Of a DNA stretch of 14,112 bases, positions 1 to 8,815 are shown one piece after another; the first letter of the stretch is position 1, and each line of letters starts with the position of its first letter. The notes beneath the pieces are model-generated. The model made no database searches. It saw nothing but the letters and a program-made list of their open reading frames with translations, and was not told where the DNA came from. This DNA is from Phoronis ovalis (Eukaryota; Phoronida; Phoronidae), in NCBI GenBank assembly GCA_028565635.1, contig JAOXYB010034196.1:1-14112 (forward strand), read 5' to 3'. The position numbers and the translations under genes are program-made.

Positions 1-60
1 GTAAAACTCACAAACTTCCTCAAAAATACATGTCATAATCTCTAATTAAACCAATTTCCC

Positions 61-145
61 CAGGGGTCCAAGTGACCTGGGGTCCAAGTGACTTGGCCAG
101 GGGTCCAAGTAACCAGGGGTCCAATTGACCAGGGGTCCAAGTGAC
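61..145. repeat. 16-bp minisatellite, five units
   Basis: Units of CAGGGGTCCAAGTGAC lie at 61-76, 77-92, 98-113, 114-129 and 130-145, with a 5-bp spacer TTGGC after the second. Units differ by at most two bases, which suggests recent expansion. Confidence 0.93.
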
Positions 146-339
146 TGGAATTCATCCATACAATGGATGAACAAACCTTCAAGAGTGCATTTTGGATTTT
201 ATGCTGATGTAAACTTGAATCTTTGATTAAGTTATCTGAATACTGTGGTATAAGAAGCGGAGTAGTTGAGGAATAGGCAGAAGCAAAAATTTGGGTAGAA
301 TTTATTAGGAAAGTAAGTGTTTTCGAGCTTCGGTTGGTC

Positions 340-413
340 TGAGATACGAGGCGGTCATGACTCTACGGACAAGCCGTAGGCTGTCCATAGTAGGGTCATG
401 CTTGCAGGACTAG
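340..413. repeat. Palindromic dispersed repeat, copy 1
   Basis: The core at 356-400 is a near-perfect inverted repeat: CATGACTCTAC at one end and GTAGGGTCATG at the other, with GGACAAGCC and GGCTGTCC inside. It is followed by TGCAGGACTA. The same segment recurs at 1066-1137. Confidence 0.85.
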
Positions 414-750
414 TTAAGTGCAAGCAGCAAAATTGCCAATTGTTAAGTGCGAGCATTGCACCCTGGGGGGACCCCCTACCCCTCTCATAAATACATACCC
501 TGTGTAAGGTTCCAATGTAGACAAGTGTGTTAATATGAGATTTTTGGAATCGCTCTTGAAAGGCATCTGAATTTAGCGCCGGATAATGAAGAAGTGACTA
601 TTTTTGTGTTGAAAGTTGAAGAAACAGGATTTGTGATCAAGTCAGTGTGTGAATTTGAGTGCAGGTACTTGATATTTGGAGCGTAAATATTAGTTGGAAG
701 AGGAGGCATTGTCCAAGACTGGCCCGATGTTTCAGAACCTGTTTATGTAT

Positions 751-860
751 AGATTACACAGGAGGCCGTATGGATAGTATGTCATAATTTAAAAATATAC
801 TACACTAGATTACATAGAAGGCTGTATGGATAATATATCATATATTTAAAATATAACGAC
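751..860. repeat. Two-copy 56-bp tandem repeat
   Basis: Copies start with AGATTACA at 751 and 807 and share GGCCGTATGGATAGTAT-like and TTTAAAATATA-like segments with moderate divergence. It lies between two copies of the palindromic repeat. Confidence 0.75.
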
Positions 861-932
861 ATGTCTGGGCTTTGACCCTGGCCTACGGCTTAGCTATAGG
901 CAAGCGATAGTAGGGTCATGAAGCTAGGACTA
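860..932. repeat. Palindromic dispersed repeat, diverged copy 2
   Basis: It retains GCCTACGGCTTAG..., GATAGTAGGGTCATG and a GGACTA end, so it belongs to the same family as 340-413, but its left arm has drifted. Confidence 0.65.
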
Positions 933-997
933 ATGAATTAACTGCCTTTTGTGTTGTTTCATATCTTTATATTTATATTATAATATTTCTTTGCCCT

Positions 998-1137
998 GCA
1001 CACATGATCCTAATATGGACAACCTATGGCCAGTCCATGAAGGCTAGTCAAACTGCAACCACTTTGAGATAGGAGCTGGCCATGATCCTACAGACAAGCC
1101 ATAGGCTGTCCATAATAGGGTCATATGTGCAGGACTA
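998..1137. repeat. Palindromic dispersed repeat, copy 3, with an inverted partial copy beside it
   Basis: The stretch 1066-1137 repeats copy 1 with about 85-90% identity by eye. Its left neighbour, 998-1037 (CACATGATCCTAATATGGAC), matches the reverse complement of the right half, so the pair forms a larger inverted repeat. Confidence 0.75.
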
Positions 1138-1220
1138 TAAATATTGTCTTCCTTCGTAATTTGAAGATTCTTGGTTAGCAATACTTACAGAATTAACACG
1201 GTAAAGTGCAGAGGGTGAGT

Positions 1221-1266
1221 GATATATTAAATATATATATATATTGTATATGTGTATATATATATT
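1221..1266. repeat. TA-rich microsatellite
   Basis: A run of about 45 bases made almost only of TA steps with a few interruptions, in the probable intron 1 of RTRAF. Confidence 0.85.
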
Positions 1267-1454
1267 TAAATTCATACCCCGTTTTGCCTTTAATTTCCAG
1301 GCTGTCTTACTATATCTTTTTAGTTTCAAGGACCCTGTCTTTGTTACAAACATAACACCCTCTTCTATGATTTTAGAAGGTCTTTTCTTCCTTAGTTCGC
1401 AACCAGTTTTATCACTTTATGGATTTCATCAGCTATTAACTTTATTTTATGCAG

Positions 1455-1579
1455 ATGACTCCGATTTTCATAACATAATAATCTGGCTGGAGGACCAGAA
1501 GATTCGTCATTATAAAATAGAAGACAGGGAACAACTGAGGGCTGTCGAAAAGACTCAGTGGCTGAAAGCTATCCAAAAG
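1455..1579 (+). CDS. RTRAF: RTRAF exon 2 (first exon in the window)
   Basis: The acceptor is TTTTATGCAG and the donor is AAG|GTATAA. The exon starts after one base of a split Asp codon and ends in phase 0. It carries the family's most conserved block, WLEDQKIRHYKIEDR, and ends at LKAIQK. The open frame runs on upstream to 1244, but that part is intron and does not match the family. Confidence 0.96.
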
Positions 1580-4500
1580 GTATAAAATAGATCAGTGTTT
1601 AGACTGTGATTTAATAGTCTATTTGCTTTGTCCAAGTAGTTTTACCTGTTTGTTTTTCTTTGGGTACTGGGTTAGACTTGTTTGTTACAGTCTGTGTCAG
1701 TGATGCTATTGCTTTCTTGCAATGTACCAAACATTAGGTTGTTACCGATGTGACAGCATGCTTTGTGGCACACGTGGTGTTTTTGTACTAGGAATCACAA
1801 TTTTTGGAAATTTCATGTTGTTGTGGCATGGGTTAGGCAATATTCTCAGTCAAAATATATGTAACTATTTCAAGAAATCAAATATACTTCAGTTCAGTAT
1901 TTTTTCAGGTGGAGTAATAAATAATTGTTTTTGGTTATAATTTTAATTAAAATATCATTCTCTCAGTGTTATTGATATATCTCTACAAGCCTATCAGATT
2001 AAGCTTGATTATTAACATATAATTGTTTAATTAGCTAAATATAAATTACTAAAAAATTACTCATGGATTCGTGTTTAAATGTCCTTTGTTTGAATGTATT
2101 TTTAGTATCTACAAGACTTGGGATGTCCTTATAATCAAGATGATAGACTTGCAGCCACTGACTGGCTGTTGGGTTATGCCATTAGGTTGGAATATGGAGA
2201 CAATGGTAATAGAATGGGTACTTGTACCTGACTATATAATAAGTATATGGAAATATTTAATATAATTAGATTTATGAGATGATACTATTTTAGATAGAAA
2301 TAAGTAGTATGTTTGCTTAGAATACATGATACATGTGCCCTTGTGTTATCTTTTGTCATGTTTTTTGCTTATACCAGTTTGATAATCTTCCTTAATACCT
2401 ACCTATGAGAGATTTATTGTAAAGTATAAATTGCCTGACGTTGAAGTAGTTTTTCTTTTCCTACTGAGTGTGTAAGGCAATATAATATCAAAGCTGATAA
2501 ATGGTTATCATACATTAGATGTTAGATGAGCAAAATAGTAATCTCTCCCCCTGAGCTTGATACTTGTTCTTTCGCACTGCACTTGTATTTAGCTGTTACT
2601 TTTCAAAAGCTTGACAAAAACTACAAACAGAAAATTTGACATATTCAACACTAATCGTACATTGCCACAAAAAAGTGTTAGTAGGTCCAGTTGTTCATTT
2701 TTCCACTGCTACTTCTGTCACTATGTTTTATAGATAGTATAGTTGTAATTTTGTTTTTCTAGTGGAAAAGTACAATAACGTGTCTTCTGATGCAGCATCA
2801 CAAACCAAACAAAGCACAGGAGAGCCATTAACTAATCCACTTGACAACTTAGACTGTAAGTTTTGGGAATGGAAAATTATTTTGTCTGAGTTTTGTGTTG
2901 TTTCAGTTTTAGCATCCTTGGAATGTGATATTTTTGCGAATTATTTGCAATAGGTGATATTTAATGTGTCAATGTGTTCCTAATAAACCAGTTTCTAATG
3001 ACCTTAAAACTTTGAGAGAAAATACATGACACAAAGCCCTGTTCTATAAAATATCACTTTTTCTTAAAATTTCAATCTGTTTTTCATGAATTGCAGTTAT
3101 TTGTTCTGCACAAGAAAGCACTTTTCAAAATTTCAAATTTCAATCTGTTTTGTCATGAATTTGCATTACCACATTTTTGTCAAGTTCCTTGTTCTGCAGG
3201 AGAAAGCGCTTTTCAACAGAAGTATGATTTTCTATTCTGAAGTTGTAAAAATAGTTTGACTTCAATTCTTACCAGTGTGAAATTTGAAAAATATAACTAG
3301 CTAGGATTCCTGCTGTCCTGTTGTTGTCTGTTAAATATATTCTTGCATTACTGAGGCGGCCAGGTTTGGCAATTACTTGAATCACTCAACTGTCATAAAG
3401 GGACAATTGTTTGTTATCACAATGATAGATATAAGATGTATAATGTTATATAAGTTATATTTTAAAAAGGAAAATAATCTAGAAACTATTTGAAATATAA
3501 CTGAATTGGAAGAAGCTGTTTATTATTGTGCTGTTCCATGTATGTATGCATGTGGTATAAAATTGTCGTTTTAATATTGTAACTTGTTTTCTAATGTTTC
3601 AGTTGATAGTGCAGAATTTAAAGCAGGAGTGGCATCATTAGCAACATTACTCAAAATCCCTCCACATCATAATCACCATGAAGTCTGTAAGGTGTGTACT
3701 CGTGAATGTCTGTTCCACCCTTTCCTCTCCACCCCCCAATACTAAACATGCAAAAAACATACAATTAACAGAAATTATGATAAATCTTCAAAATTAAGAC
3801 TAAATGTTAATGTTTAGAATTTTTCCAGTTGATAGATGTTTAATATTGTATAGTATAATACATCAACTCAAGATTTTGATTTTCTACATTGTATGTTGCC
3901 TTTATCTATAGTGTAATTGAATAGTAGAGTGCATCTTTATAAAAGCAGGAAGTAGTGGGTAAATCAATTAATGGAATAACCATGAGAATACTCGGAGTGA
4001 TTTTCAGAAACTAAACAGACATGTGGCAGCATATACGTATTAAAGAGTTACCTACATCCATGTTACAAAATTCTTCCAATCTTATACTTGCATTTTTTGA
4101 AATTTGATTGTCTTACTGTAACTTACTGCCCAACTAGACACCTAGTAGCTAGAGCCAACTGATGGGGAAAAAAAGGCTGAACATTCATCAATGGTGGGCA
4201 TTTACAGTATGCTTTGCTCAGTACATGCATGTACCAGTTTTTTTACTTCGTATGACATCTGTGGCCTTGAGTCGTAGGGTATCAATAAAATTCAATCATG
4301 GTGGTTAGTAATAATGAACTTCTAATTGTGATAATTGTATAAATGCATTTTTAAAGATCATTTGTGTTTGTAGGCTGTGTGTAAGCTAATTACAGAAAGG
4401 CTGAGTAAAGAAACATTAGAAAAGCCTTCAAAGCAAACTACCTCTGTGAGTATTTTTTTAAAGGCAATTTGTGCTATGTGTAGCTTGAGTGGCACTATCT

Positions 4501-5502
4501 GGAGAGGAAATATTGAATGATCACTGTAAACTATAATGTAAGAGGAAATATTGAATGATCATTGTAAACTATAATGTAAGAGGAAATACAAAAGTAGAAC
4601 ATTAATTCATTACAATTTTACCAAAAACATGATATGCTATGAATTTAAGCAAATGATTTTCACTAAAGCATTTACAGCCTAAGATTTCTTTTGAATAAAC
4701 TTGGTCATTTTAAATTTATTTTGATTTCTGTTAATTTTCTTATATTTTAGCAAGCAAATACAACTCCTCTAGCTGAAATAGATCTTGGTTTTGATACTGG
4801 TGGTAAGTAATTTTAATAACAATTAAATTATACTAAATGCAGTTTTCTTTTCATGATTAGCATTAATGTTTTTTAGTCAGGTAACATTTCTTTGCAAAGA
4901 CGGGTATTTTTCAGCTGATTCTAAATGGATTTGAAAGTTAGTTTCAGATTGACACTTCTGAGGTAGTGCAATCTTCTGAAAATGTTATGGTACAATCATA
5001 GAGCGTACGTTCAAACTTTTGGATTGTAATGCTGCTGGGTTTTGTGATTTAACATTCATCCATTATGTGGATAAGAAAGGAAAACAACATCACAACCTGT
5101 CATGCAGTACTTGAATGTTTCTATTTGAAGAAAAATCTAATGTAATCCCATTACATCACTTCCTGCTGCTACTAGTCTCCACCCGCTACTATGCGCTAGT
5201 CATGAATGCCATAAGGGATCATTCGATCTGTTAGCATAATCACTGGGTTATAAAAATCTCATGATGTTTGCAACTTTTTTAATATTATACAACAGAATAA
5301 CTTTGTTTTAATATTATCTAATAAGTTCTACTTTTTATAATTTGCAGATTATATTTCAAATGATGCAGCTAAAATTTTACGACTTTTACACATCAAGAAC
5401 TTAAGAGATGTACAAACGAAAGTAAACGAAGCTATTGTAGCAGTACAATCAATAACAGCAAATCCCAAAACAGATCAAAGACTTGGAAAAGTGGGACGCT
5501 GA
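1455..5502 (+). CDS. RTRAF: RTRAF (hCLE/CGI-99/C14orf166 family), seven of probably eight exons, 5' end missing
   Basis: The spliced exons 1455-1579, 2106-2205, 2763-2855, 3603-3691, 4374-4445, 4751-4802 and 5348-5502 join in frame, and every intron is GT...AG. The product matches RTRAF along its length: WLEDQKIRHYKIEDR near the start, TDWLLGYAIRLEYGDN, EFKAGVASLATLL, ITERLS, LGFDTG, the RLL motif in ILRLLHI, and the C-terminal end KTDQRLGKVGR before TGA. In the known family the N-terminal part forms a calponin-homology-like fold and the C-terminal part a helix or coiled coil. The protein binds RNA, shuttles between nucleus and cytoplasm, and works in the tRNA ligase complex with RTCB, DDX1, FAM98 and ashwin. 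The window encodes about 228 residues; the human protein has 244, so about 20 N-terminal residues are missing. No ATG-led match to that exon is present in 1-1454. Intron phases, in order, are 1 (into the first exon here), 0, 1, 1, 0, 0, 1. The gene name is very secure. Confidence 0.96.
2106..2205 (+). CDS. RTRAF: RTRAF exon 3
   Basis: The acceptor is TATTTTTAG and the donor is AATG|GTAATA. The reading is YLQDLGCPYN...DWLLGYAIRLEYGDN, which lines up with the human YLRDVNCPF...DWLLGLAVRLEYGDN. It starts in phase 0 and ends after one base. Confidence 0.96.
2763..2855 (+). CDS. RTRAF: RTRAF exon 4
   Basis: The acceptor is TTTTTCTAG and the donor is GACT|GTAAGT, a strong consensus. It opens with VEKYNN (AEKYKD in human) and continues through a low-similarity Ser/Thr/Gln-rich linker to PLDNLD. 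This linker is the variable hinge between the two folded parts of the family. Confidence 0.93.
3066..3216. repeat. Diverged tandem duplication in the RTRAF intron after exon 4
   Basis: Copies at about 3066-3128 and 3134-3216 share AATTTCAATCTGTTTT, TCATGAATT, TTGTTCTGCA and GAAAGC.CTTTTCAA. The second copy carries about 18 extra bases. It is non-coding. Confidence 0.75.
3603..3691 (+). CDS. RTRAF: RTRAF exon 5
   Basis: The acceptor is AATGTTTCAG and the donor is AAG|GTGTGT. It encodes DSAEFKAGVASLATLLKI followed by a His-rich PPHHNHHEVCK. An alternative donor (GTAAGG at 3687) would break the frame with the next exon, so the downstream GTGTGT is preferred. Confidence 0.92.
4374..4445 (+). CDS. 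RTRAF: RTRAF exon 6
   Basis: The acceptor is GTTTGTAG and the donor is TCT|GTGAGT. Both ends are in phase 0, giving 24 codons. It encodes AVCKLITERLSKETLEK, matching the human AIRILVQERLTQDAV region. Confidence 0.92.
4503..4587. repeat. 38-bp tandem repeat in the RTRAF intron after exon 6
   Basis: Copies begin with AGAGGAAATATTGAATGATC at 4503 and 4541, and a partial third starts at 4579. The two full copies differ at a single base (CAC against CAT), so the duplication is recent. Confidence 0.92.
4751..4802 (+). CDS. RTRAF: RTRAF exon 7
   Basis: The acceptor is TATATTTTAG and the donor is GGTG|GTAAGT. This short 52-nt exon ends in LGFDTG, a stretch identical to human RTRAF (LGFDTGD). Confidence 0.94.
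5348..5502 (+). CDS. RTRAF: RTRAF last coding exon with stop
   Basis: The acceptor is ATAATTTGCAG. It encodes DAAKILRLLHIKNLRD, which holds the RLL motif, then the helix VNEAIVAVQSI and the end DPKTDHRLGKVGR-like terminus (here NPKTDQRLGKVGR), followed by TGA at 5500-5502. Confidence 0.97.
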
Positions 5503-5690
5503 AGTACAGTATGCTAGTTGTGAAATTTACGAAGTTTTCCCTACTGCCACTGCATGTTTTAAGAGCAAAGCTGTATGTGATTTTCAGGAAGAGTGGTTTG
5601 TCCAGAGAACCATTTTGGATATTGTTATGACTATCCACATAGTGGCTGGGCATATAGTTATAGTGAAGGCGTCGTCATCGTCGTCGTATG
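5503..5690 (+). other. RTRAF: Start of the RTRAF 3' UTR
   Basis: This is unique sequence directly after the TGA, ending in a GTC-type microsatellite at 5671-5688. No AATAAA or ATTAAA occurs on the + strand before about 7155, so the true 3' end is unknown. Confidence 0.5.
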
Positions 5691-6765
5691 TAACACTTTC
5701 CTTTGTCTTGCGATAATAGCTTCAGTTTTTACCCACCCAATCAGCTTCATATTCGGTACAGGCTAAATGCAGGTCAAAGTGTAGGTCACTTTTACTTTTG
5801 ACCTTGTTTACTTCCAATGTGGCCGATTGGTAGCCATGTTTGTTCCCACAACGTTGTGTCTATAGCCGCGAAGACGAAGCGCTGTCTGGACGACTCAAAA
5901 GTGATTCTAGGAAGGCCATATGTTGATGGGTATAATAGGCTAGGTAACATTTTAAAATGACCTTGACAAGTAGGTTAAATGCCGTTGCGAATCTTCAACA
6001 TTTTTTACCATGCATAACACTTCCTTTGTCTCGCAATAACTGCATTAGTTTTAATCCGATCAGCTCCATATTCGGTACAGAGTAAGTACACGTCAATATA
6101 CAGGTTATGTATAATATTGACTTGGATTACTTCCAACAAGGTCGACTGGCAGCCAAATTGGTTCCCGAGATTGCACGTCGTAATAGCAGCTTCAGTTTTT
6201 ATAGCCAATCAGCTTCATATTTGGTTCAGAATAAGTACAGGTCATAGTACAGGCTATGTGTAATTTTGACCTAGATTACTTCCAATATGGCCGACAGACG
6301 GCCCTGTTTGTTCCCAAGAGGGCACGTAACATTGAGTCTATAGCCATGAAGATGAAGCACTGCCTGGACGATTCAAAGGTGGTTCTAAGAAGGACATAGG
6401 TTGGTGGCCCAAATGGGTCACTTTTTCACAAATTCCCAAAAAAGGGTCCACTTTTCACAGAAATGTCTGTAAAGACGAAATGCTGCCTGGATGACTCAAA
6501 GATGGTTCTAGGAACGCCATAGGTTGGTGGGCATAATAGGCTAGGTGACATTTCAAAATGACCTTGACAAGTAGGTCAAATTCCGGTACGAATCTTTGAC
6601 ATTTTTTACCGTGCATAACACTTTCTTTGTCAGTTTACTTTCAACATGGCCGACTGGTGGCCATATTTGTTCCTGAGGGTGCATGTCCTGTTGCAATTCT
6701 AGCCGCAAAGGCGAAGCACTACTTAGACGATTCAAAGGTGGTTCTAAGAAGGACACAGGTTGGTC
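5691..6765. repeat. Array of diverged repeats, period about 320 bp
   Basis: The start motif TAACACTTTCCTTTGTCT is at 5691, with copies at 6015 and 6616. Recurring blocks are CAGCTTCATATTCGGTACAG (near 5743, 6065 and 6210), TTACTTCCAA.ATGGCCGA, TGTTTGTTCC, CGAAG.GCTG.CTGGACGA (near 5873, 6352, 6475 and 6711), GGTTCTAAGAAGGACA, and ATGACCTTGACAAGTAGG (5958 and 6558). Some copies are truncated. No transposase or reverse transcriptase reading frame is seen. Confidence 0.85.
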
Positions 6766-6995
6766 ATTTTTTCACAAATTAATCCCTAAAAATGGGTCCA
6801 CTTTTCACAGAAATGTCCGTAAAGTTTCGTCCACTTTTCAACAAACCCTAAACATGGGTCGTTTTTTTTCATGATTTTATTTAAACGTAGCAATTCCAGG
6901 TAACTTTAAAAAAAACTTAAAAATTGGTCCTTTTTGTCACAGAAAACCCTAAATATGGGTCAATTTTTGAGACCAAAATCCTTAAAAATGGGTGG
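6416..6995. repeat. Short GGGTCCACTTTTCACAG modules
   Basis: AAGGGTCCACTTTTCACAG (6443) and ATGGGTCCACTTTTCACAG (6791) are each followed by AAATGTC.GTAAAG. From 6768 to 6995 shorter relatives built on CCTAAA.ATGGGTC follow at irregular spacing. The modules are inserted in the larger repeats and continue beyond them. Confidence 0.75.
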
Positions 6996-7972
6996 ATACA
7001 TTGAGTGTGGGCTGTACATCACCATCTAAAAATATGGTCAGTACTCCCCCAGCGATACCGCATCGGACAGCACATACAATCATTTTGAATAAGAGTACCC
7101 CACCAAAACTGATAAACCAGATTATAATGCATGATGTATTCTATGTAAAAAAACAATAAAATGTTAAAAAATATAATCCTACACATTAGATGGGCATTAG
7201 ACATGACAAATGTATTGTTTGTTTTCTAGTCATGACAAGTATGTGTGTAAAAGAAAGGCTGAACTTCAAAGTGGCATATAACATTACATGTACTTTATTG
7301 CAACAAAACTGAATTAAAGTGCTTCTAAAAATTGTTTAACTGAAAGAATATTTAATATATACTTTATATGTATATTCATATATCCCTGCTAGATACTGCA
7401 GCTATTTACTAGCTCTAAGTATTTGATACGATTATGGCTTTCAACAACAAAGTTGAAAGACATTGTTCTTGCATCGGTTCTTTTCACTCAGTCACCAGTT
7501 ACATGTTCTATGATGACTCGGAAAGTGCTGGATTGATTTTGAAACTACATTCTGGAGATAAAAATTTGTGAAAAATTGGATAGCCATCTTGATTCCAAAA
7601 TGGCTGCTATGTCAAACACTTTATATTGGAAGCCATATACCTAGTGTCACCATGTGATGCTACACAATTACAGTTTTAATCTGATGATGATTGCATGTTT
7701 CTGTAAAATTAAAAGACTGCTATCATTTTAAAAGATATTCTACATTCAGTGTCTGTAATGAGTGTGATTTACATTTGAGTTGCAGCTTGAACCGCAGCAA
7801 TCGAATTTTTACTGTTCTTAAATGTGCCCTGATGCTACAAGCACCTTGGTCCTTTAAGATTAGTTGGCTGAGCTATATGATGACACAAATAGTCTACTTT
7901 GTTCTACATATTATAATGGTATGGATGGAAATTATAAAGATTGACTTATCTGAACACTATTCACTATTGCAG
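6996..7972. other. Intergenic DNA with no recognised feature
   Basis: Between the repeat array and the AT-rich open frame I see no gene, RNA or clear repeat. The stretch near 7580-7610 (CCAAAATGGCTGCTATG) resembles dispersed repeats common in marine invertebrates. An AATAAA at 7155-7160 is the first canonical + strand signal after RTRAF. Confidence 0.5.
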
Positions 7973-8310
7973 TGTTACTAGTACATAAAAATATTATAAA
8001 TAATTTATGTAAAGCTGTTAAAGCTTCAAAAAATAATACTAAATCTATGAGAATTGAGCAGGTAAAAAATTATTCCTATGCAATAAAATTTTTCCAGTTG
8101 CTATTTATTCGATTATATAGTATTGCTACAGTATTTTTAAAAAATTATAACGTTTTCTCTGGTATCAGTAACTGGTATCATGCTAATTTCTGTTATGAGG
8201 TAAACACTTGTAACTTTAAAATACATTGCAGTTATTTGAAGAAAAAAATACAAAAAACAGCTTATTCATATGGAAGTGTTTCTGTTTTAAATTTTTTAAA
8301 TTATAATTAA
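7973..8310 (+). other. Unexplained AT-rich open frame, 112 codons, no ATG at its start
   Basis: One frame stays open from about 7972 to a TAA at 8308-8310 although the stretch is very AT-rich. Codons end mostly in A or T. It contains exon-like pieces: TATTGCAG|TGTTAC at 7973, CAG|GTAAAA at 8061, TTTTCCAG| at 8097, GAG|GTAAAC at 8199 and ATTGCAG| at 8231. The implied introns of 36 and 32 bases are too short for normal animal splicing. I recognise no family. It may be a chance open frame in non-coding DNA, an old pseudogene piece or a real exon. Confidence 0.25.
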
Positions 8311-8375
8311 ATTTAAAATATTAAAAATGTCAAATTCTGTTAAAAAACGTCAATTCCACAAATTATACTTCTCAC

Positions 8376-8381
8376 TTTATT
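8376..8381 (-). terminator. Candidate polyadenylation signal of nidogen
   Basis: On the minus strand this reads AATAAA, about 300 bases after the nidogen stop. It is the first canonical signal downstream, and a T/GT-rich stretch follows near 8340-8365. This gives a likely 3' UTR of about 320 bases. It is inferred from sequence only. Confidence 0.55.
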
Positions 8382-8678
8382 TAAAGTAAGCTTGGTACCT
8401 ATTTTGATACATATAGCTTATCTACCTTTTACTTAATGGAAAACTGGTAAAAGGTTATATACTGGCTTCAAAGAGATTATGAATGCAGGATGTATTGTAA
8501 ATTTTTACAATTAATAACAGTTTTATATGAAATAATCTTGCTCAATGAACAAACACCTAATTGACTGCTTAGTAAGTATAGTAAGATACAGGGTGCAGTG
8601 CAGTACTGCTACGTGTGTAAGTGTTGCATCATAACATTATGGATATTGCTAAAGTTTGTACATCATCCATAAGTTTCC

Positions 8679-8815
8679 TTATTTTAGTTTCTTGCTAACT
8701 TCATTACAGGCAGCTTCATCCACATCATCAGGGCAGGCACATGTTCTGCCACGCCTGGCATCAGGTAGACACAAATATCTACACCCACCATTGCTCACAA
8801 CACATGCATTAGAAC
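8679..8815 (-). CDS. Nidogen last exon: C-terminal EGF-like module and stop
   Basis: The acceptor is CTTCTTTTTAG. It encodes [19 protein letters not shown], then [16 protein letters not shown] and a short Lys-rich tail before TAA (8681-8679). The NGGCxxLCL core matches the final EGF of human nidogen (VNNGGCTHLCL). Confidence 0.95.

Larger units (their letters stand above)
1..1454. other. Probable RTRAF intron 1, rich in repeats
   Basis: No ATG here leads into the conserved RTRAF N-terminus, so the first exon should lie upstream and this stretch is likely intron. It contains the 16-bp minisatellite, three or four palindromic repeat copies, a 56-bp tandem pair and a TA-rich run. A short GC-richer patch sits near 460-485 with no feature I recognise. 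Confidence 0.65.

Noticed and set aside
1135-1353. A minus-strand open frame over the TA-rich run
   Set aside because: It is driven by the TA microsatellite (Tyr-Ile repeats) and resembles no family.
1-1454. First exon of RTRAF in the window
   Set aside because: I checked the + strand ATGs and none is followed by codons like the conserved N-terminus, so the exon is placed upstream.
1244-1585. A 113-codon + strand open frame as its own gene
   Set aside because: Only its last 41 codons match RTRAF, and a strong acceptor at 1453-1454 marks where the exon begins. The rest is intron read through by chance.
5483-5716. A + strand frame overlapping the RTRAF stop
   Set aside because: It is a different frame over the last RTRAF codons and 3' UTR, with Ser repeats from the GTC microsatellite. 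There is no sign of a second protein.
6005-6874. Open frames within the repeat array, taken as transposon remnants
   Set aside because: They are short, on both strands, and show no transposase, reverse transcriptase or helicase motif.
8062-8231. Two mini-introns of 36 and 32 bases
   Set aside because: They have GT...AG borders but are shorter than animal spliceosomes normally handle, and the sequence is so AT-rich that such borders arise by chance. The region is kept only as a low-confidence open frame.
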